Positions 12,744-14,414 of a stretch of 14,414 nt of DNA are shown here, one piece after another. Position 1 is the stretch's first letter. Every line of letters begins with the position of its first letter. The notes beneath the pieces are model-generated. The model was given only the letters and a program-made list of their open reading frames with translations, was not told where the DNA came from and searched no databases. The stretch covers positions 1 through 14,414 of the forward strand of contig NZ_UPZP01000053.1 of assembly GCF_900538805.1 (NCBI RefSeq), given 5' to 3'. The position numbers and the translations under genes are program-made. This DNA comes from an uncultured Dialister sp. (GTDB lineage Bacteria > Bacillota > Negativicutes > Veillonellales > Dialisteraceae).

Positions 12744-13321
12744 TATAGAAGTACCTCCAGATATTGACGGATTAATGTGTCCACATGGAAAAGGGGAGCG
12801 TAGGTCATGAGGCGGTTCAGGTCCTTGTCGGGGCGGGATATGTAATTTTTAAGGGCGGCCTGGAAATCCTGGATTTCAAAGGAGCTGCGGCTTCTAACCA
12901 GGTCGCAGATGGTTCTTTCCAGGTCGTAAACAGGTATGAGGTGGTTAAAGGAGTTCCTGTATTCCATGCGCCCCAGGGATAGGAGTTCCTTTTTTACGGT
13001 GAATACTTTGATTCCGGATTTCTTCATTTTTTGCGTGTTATAGCCGGAATAGATGGTGATGGTCTGGTTCATGTGTTCATGGTCAGTAAGGCCGTGGTAA
13101 AAGAGGGCTTCATCATGAGAAAAAACAGCCTTAGGATACCGGAGATGAAGTATAAAGGCTGGATCTTCCCAGACGCCGGGAGATAGATAAACGCCGCGGG
13201 CCGCCTTTTCAAAGTGGTGCGTCTCCACAAATTGATAGAAGGCAGCTTTGGAAATGCCCCGCTTCATAGCGTTTTTCATCAGCAGTATGCCGGAGTTGTC
13301 AATCAGGGAATCTAAAGTCAT
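12743..13321 (-). CDS. AbiEi-type antitoxin (type IV toxin-antitoxin system)
   Basis: This 192-aa product matches the AbiEi antitoxin family: an N-terminal winged-helix part (MTLDSLIDNSGILLMKNAMKRGISKAAFYQFVE; then FEKAARGVYLSPGVWEDP, residues about 36-54), a middle KAVFSHDEALFYHGLTD block and a C-terminal part with PVYDLERTICDLVRSRSS, typical of this family. AbiEi represses its own operon and, in complete systems, neutralises the nucleotidyltransferase toxin AbiEii. ATG 13321 is chosen because an AGGTGA precedes it and family members begin near here; the frame extends upstream by 19 codons through the promoter. The toxin is missing: only a 28-codon stub follows. The antitoxin frame itself is intact. 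Confidence 0.88.
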   Translation of the reverse strand: MTLDSLIDNSGILLMKNAMKRGISKAAFYQFVETHHFEKAARGVYLSPGVWEDPAFILHLRYPKAVFSHDEALFYHGLTDHEHMNQTITIYSGYNTQKMKKSGIKVFTVKKELLSLGRMEYRNSFNHLIPVYDLERTICDLVRSRSSFEIQDFQAALKNYISRPDKDLNRLMTYAPLFHVDTLIRQYLEVLL

Positions 13322-13338
13322 GAAATCACCTACTTTAA

Positions 13339-13364
13339 TGCTTATATTATAAATGAAATAAGCA
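13339..13364 (-). promoter_or_regulatory. AbiEi promoter with overlapping inverted repeat (possible operator)
   Basis: TGCTTAT (13339-13345) and ATAAGCA (13358-13364) form a 7-bp inverted repeat around a 12-bp spacer, which contains a perfect minus-strand -10 box TATAAT (13346-13351). The position, just upstream of the AbiEi start, fits negative autoregulation by AbiEi. The -35 box is poor. Confidence 0.55.
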
Positions 13365-13378
13365 CGAAAGTCGAACAC

Positions 13379-13680
13379 GGAGGAATGGGGAGCTGATAGA
13401 TGGTAGACAGTAGAAGATAGTTGCTAGTGGCTAGTGGCTGGTAGCTGGTAGCTAGTTCCTTGTCCCTGGATCCAAGCCACAAGATACTAGCTACTAAACA
13501 AGCTGGTGGCTGGGGAGCGCCTGACGGCGCGGCCGGGACCGGGATCGAGTTCGGGGGCTGGCAGCTTGTCCTCTCCCCGCTGTCATTTCGACCGCAGCAA
13601 AGTGGAGTGGAGAAATCTCACTGCTCAATGGTGCAGGACGCATTACGGTGGAATAAGATGATAGAAGTTTATTCTATTAT
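13379..13680. repeat. intergenic repeats between AbiEi and the terminator
   Basis: No gene is seen. 13420-13455 repeats CTAGTGGCTGGTAGC units as at 12365; GTAGCTAG (13448-13455) and CTAGCTAC (13487-13494) are exact inverted repeats. 13582-13619 holds a GTCATTTCGACCGCAGC...GAGAAATCTC sequence, a common type of dispersed bacterial repeat. Confidence 0.6.
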
Positions 13681-13711
13681 AAAAAAGCCTCTCTTTCAAG
13701 GGGCTTTTTTC
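13681..13711 (+). terminator. intrinsic terminator without an obvious upstream gene
   Basis: AAAAAAGCCTCT (13681-13692) pairs with AGGGGCTTTTTT (13699-13710) with one G-U pair. On the plus strand it has a run of six T. It can also work on the minus strand, where it would end transcripts that run past the Phd gene and element B. Confidence 0.7.
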
Positions 13712-13797
13712 GTGGCTTTATAAAGATGAACAGGAAGCTCATCAGTCAATTACATCAGAAACCGGTCAAGGTTCCTTTTTGCGTACAGCAGGCGGCT

Positions 13798-13881
13798 GTA
13801 TTCCCGCAGGGGCCTGCGCCTTCGGCGCAGAGGGGCTTATGGTATCCGTCGGGGCTTCGCCCCTCGGTACCATGGGTTGTG
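13798..13881 (+). repeat. structured hairpin element B, copy 2
   Basis: Same layout as 6461-6547: GTATTCCCGCAGGGGCC, stem CTGCGCC/GGCGCAG, AGAGGGGC, outer stem GGTA/TACC enclosing GGGGC/GCCCC, then GGGTTGTG. The stems differ from copy 1 by paired changes. It lies just downstream of the Phd antitoxin gene, antisense to its direction. Confidence 0.65.
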
Positions 13882-13910
13882 TTCGCATCGCTCAGAGGGC
13901 GTAAGGCAGC

Positions 13911-14180
13911 TTATAGGTCTTTGTCTTCATGAATCCTTCTCTTTGCACGGCCGAAGACTTCAGATGCGGAATAGCGGACTGTCGATTGCGCTGCTGCTGC
14001 ATCAGCTTCGTCCAGTTTTTTCTCTACGGCATCGGTGAGGGCGGAGTATTGTTCAATACTCATGAGAACCATGGTGCCATAGCCGTTTTTCGTGAGAAAG
14101 ACAGGCTCATTGTCCTGCAGGACAGCTTCTTCGATTTCGGGAAATTTGTTTCTAAGGTCAGAAACAGGGCGGATAGTCAT
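13911..14180 (-). CDS. Phd/YefM-family antitoxin (type II toxin-antitoxin)
   Basis: This 89-aa protein has the Phd/YefM pattern MTIRPVSDLRNKFPEIEEAV (DNA-binding N-terminus), then EPVFLTKNGYGTMVLMSIEQYSAL (residues about 26-49), followed by a charged helical C-terminal half that would wrap the toxin. ATG 14180 is preferred; AAGGAGG lies about 11 bases upstream, while an earlier GTG at 14192 overlaps the ribosome binding site. Such proteins repress their own operon and neutralise RelE/ParE- or Doc-type toxins. No toxin frame follows within the 190 bases to the terminator at 13711, so it is solitary here. It also has no toxin upstream inside the window. Confidence 0.88.
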   Translation of the reverse strand: MTIRPVSDLRNKFPEIEEAVLQDNEPVFLTKNGYGTMVLMSIEQYSALTDAVEKKLDEADAAAAQSTVRYSASEVFGRAKRRIHEDKDL

Positions 14181-14206
14181 CACAGAAAGCACCTCCTTGT
14201 ATCAAC

Positions 14207-14235
14207 ATTTTATCATTATTTTATCATAGGTGCAA
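14207..14235 (-). promoter_or_regulatory. Phd promoter with tandem 10-bp repeats
   Basis: On the minus strand TTGCAC (14230-14235) and TAAAAT (14207-14212) are spaced by 17 bp. ATGATAAAAT occurs twice in tandem (plus-strand 14207-14216 and 14218-14227), covering the -10 box and spacer with an 11-bp period, one helical turn. This is a likely operator for the antitoxin's autoregulation. Confidence 0.6.
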
Positions 14236-14254
14236 TAAAATAAGGGATTATGGA

Positions 14255-14386
14255 CACGCCCGAAGGGCGTGAGGGTTCAGAGGGGTCAAAAGGTTCAGAG
14301 GGTTCAGAGGGTGGTGGTGGGCGCCCTTCAAAAAGAAGGGGCGCCAGTTTGTATAAAACCTTTACAACCGGGCTTCGCCCGGGGGA
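14255..14386 (+). repeat. composite hairpin element, copy 2
   Basis: Stem CACGCCC/GGGCGTG (14255-14271, loop GAA), AGGGTT, then about 33 bp of tandem GGTTCAGAGG-type units not present in copy 1, then GTGGTGGGCG, stem 14320-14329/14335-14345 (one bulged G), the core CAGTTTGTATAAAACC, then TTACAACCG and the stem CCGGGC/GCCCGG (loop TTC) ending GGGGGAAAA. A further hairpin begins at about 14399 and is cut by the window end. Confidence 0.75.
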
Positions 14387-14414
14387 AAACAAGCCAACCA
14401 CGCCTCCGGCGTGT

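Noticed and set aside
14216..14401. Minus-strand frame with a Pro/Ser/Glu repeat peptide
   Set aside because: The peptide repeat is only a translation of the 10-base tandem repeats and hairpins; the frame covers the Phd promoter.

Overview
The window looks like an accessory, phage-derived stretch of chromosome from a diderm Firmicute (Negativicutes; a Dialister/Veillonellaceae-like organism is my best guess). The guess rests on strong AAGGAGG-type ribosome binding sites, roughly 50% GC in most genes, a spanin-like gene pair beside a Gram-positive-style holin and GH25 lysin, and very abundant hairpin-type intergenic repeats. No database search was possible, so the host is inference.

Layout. 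1-690: end of a possible upstream reading frame, then a dense array of short stem-loops. 697-2978 (+): a compact phage block of holin, GH25 endolysin, two out-of-frame overlapping membrane/coiled-coil proteins (spanin candidates), a small 'rrp5-like' phage protein and an Enc34-type ssDNA-binding protein (DUF2815). 3000-4225: repeat-rich DNA containing one minus-strand four-helix-bundle (S23/IVS-type) gene between two copies of a long direct repeat. 4240-6197 (+): phage family A DNA polymerase, split by a single-base frameshift. 6198-6660: no gene, but several hairpins, a repeated structured element and a terminator. 6726-11009 (+): type III restriction-modification operon with mod intact and res broken by a frameshift. 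11221-12364 (+): tandem pair of 183-aa paralogues resembling LPD29-type phage/mobile-element domains. 12657-13321 (-): AbiEi-type antitoxin followed by a 28-codon stub where the toxin gene should be. 13911-14180 (-): Phd/YefM antitoxin without an adjacent toxin. 14207-14414: its promoter, then a second copy of the stem-loop element seen at 240-330.

How it fits together. The left half carries lysis and replication functions of a phage but no integrase, packaging or structural genes, and its polymerase is broken, so it is probably a decaying prophage remnant. The right half carries genome-defence and stability genes, several of which have lost their toxic or nuclease partner: Res is frameshifted, the AbiE toxin is deleted and Phd is alone. 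What remains intact is the protective half (methyltransferase and antitoxins). The most interesting non-coding signal is two families of hairpin elements whose linkers are conserved while stem sequences change in a compensatory way.
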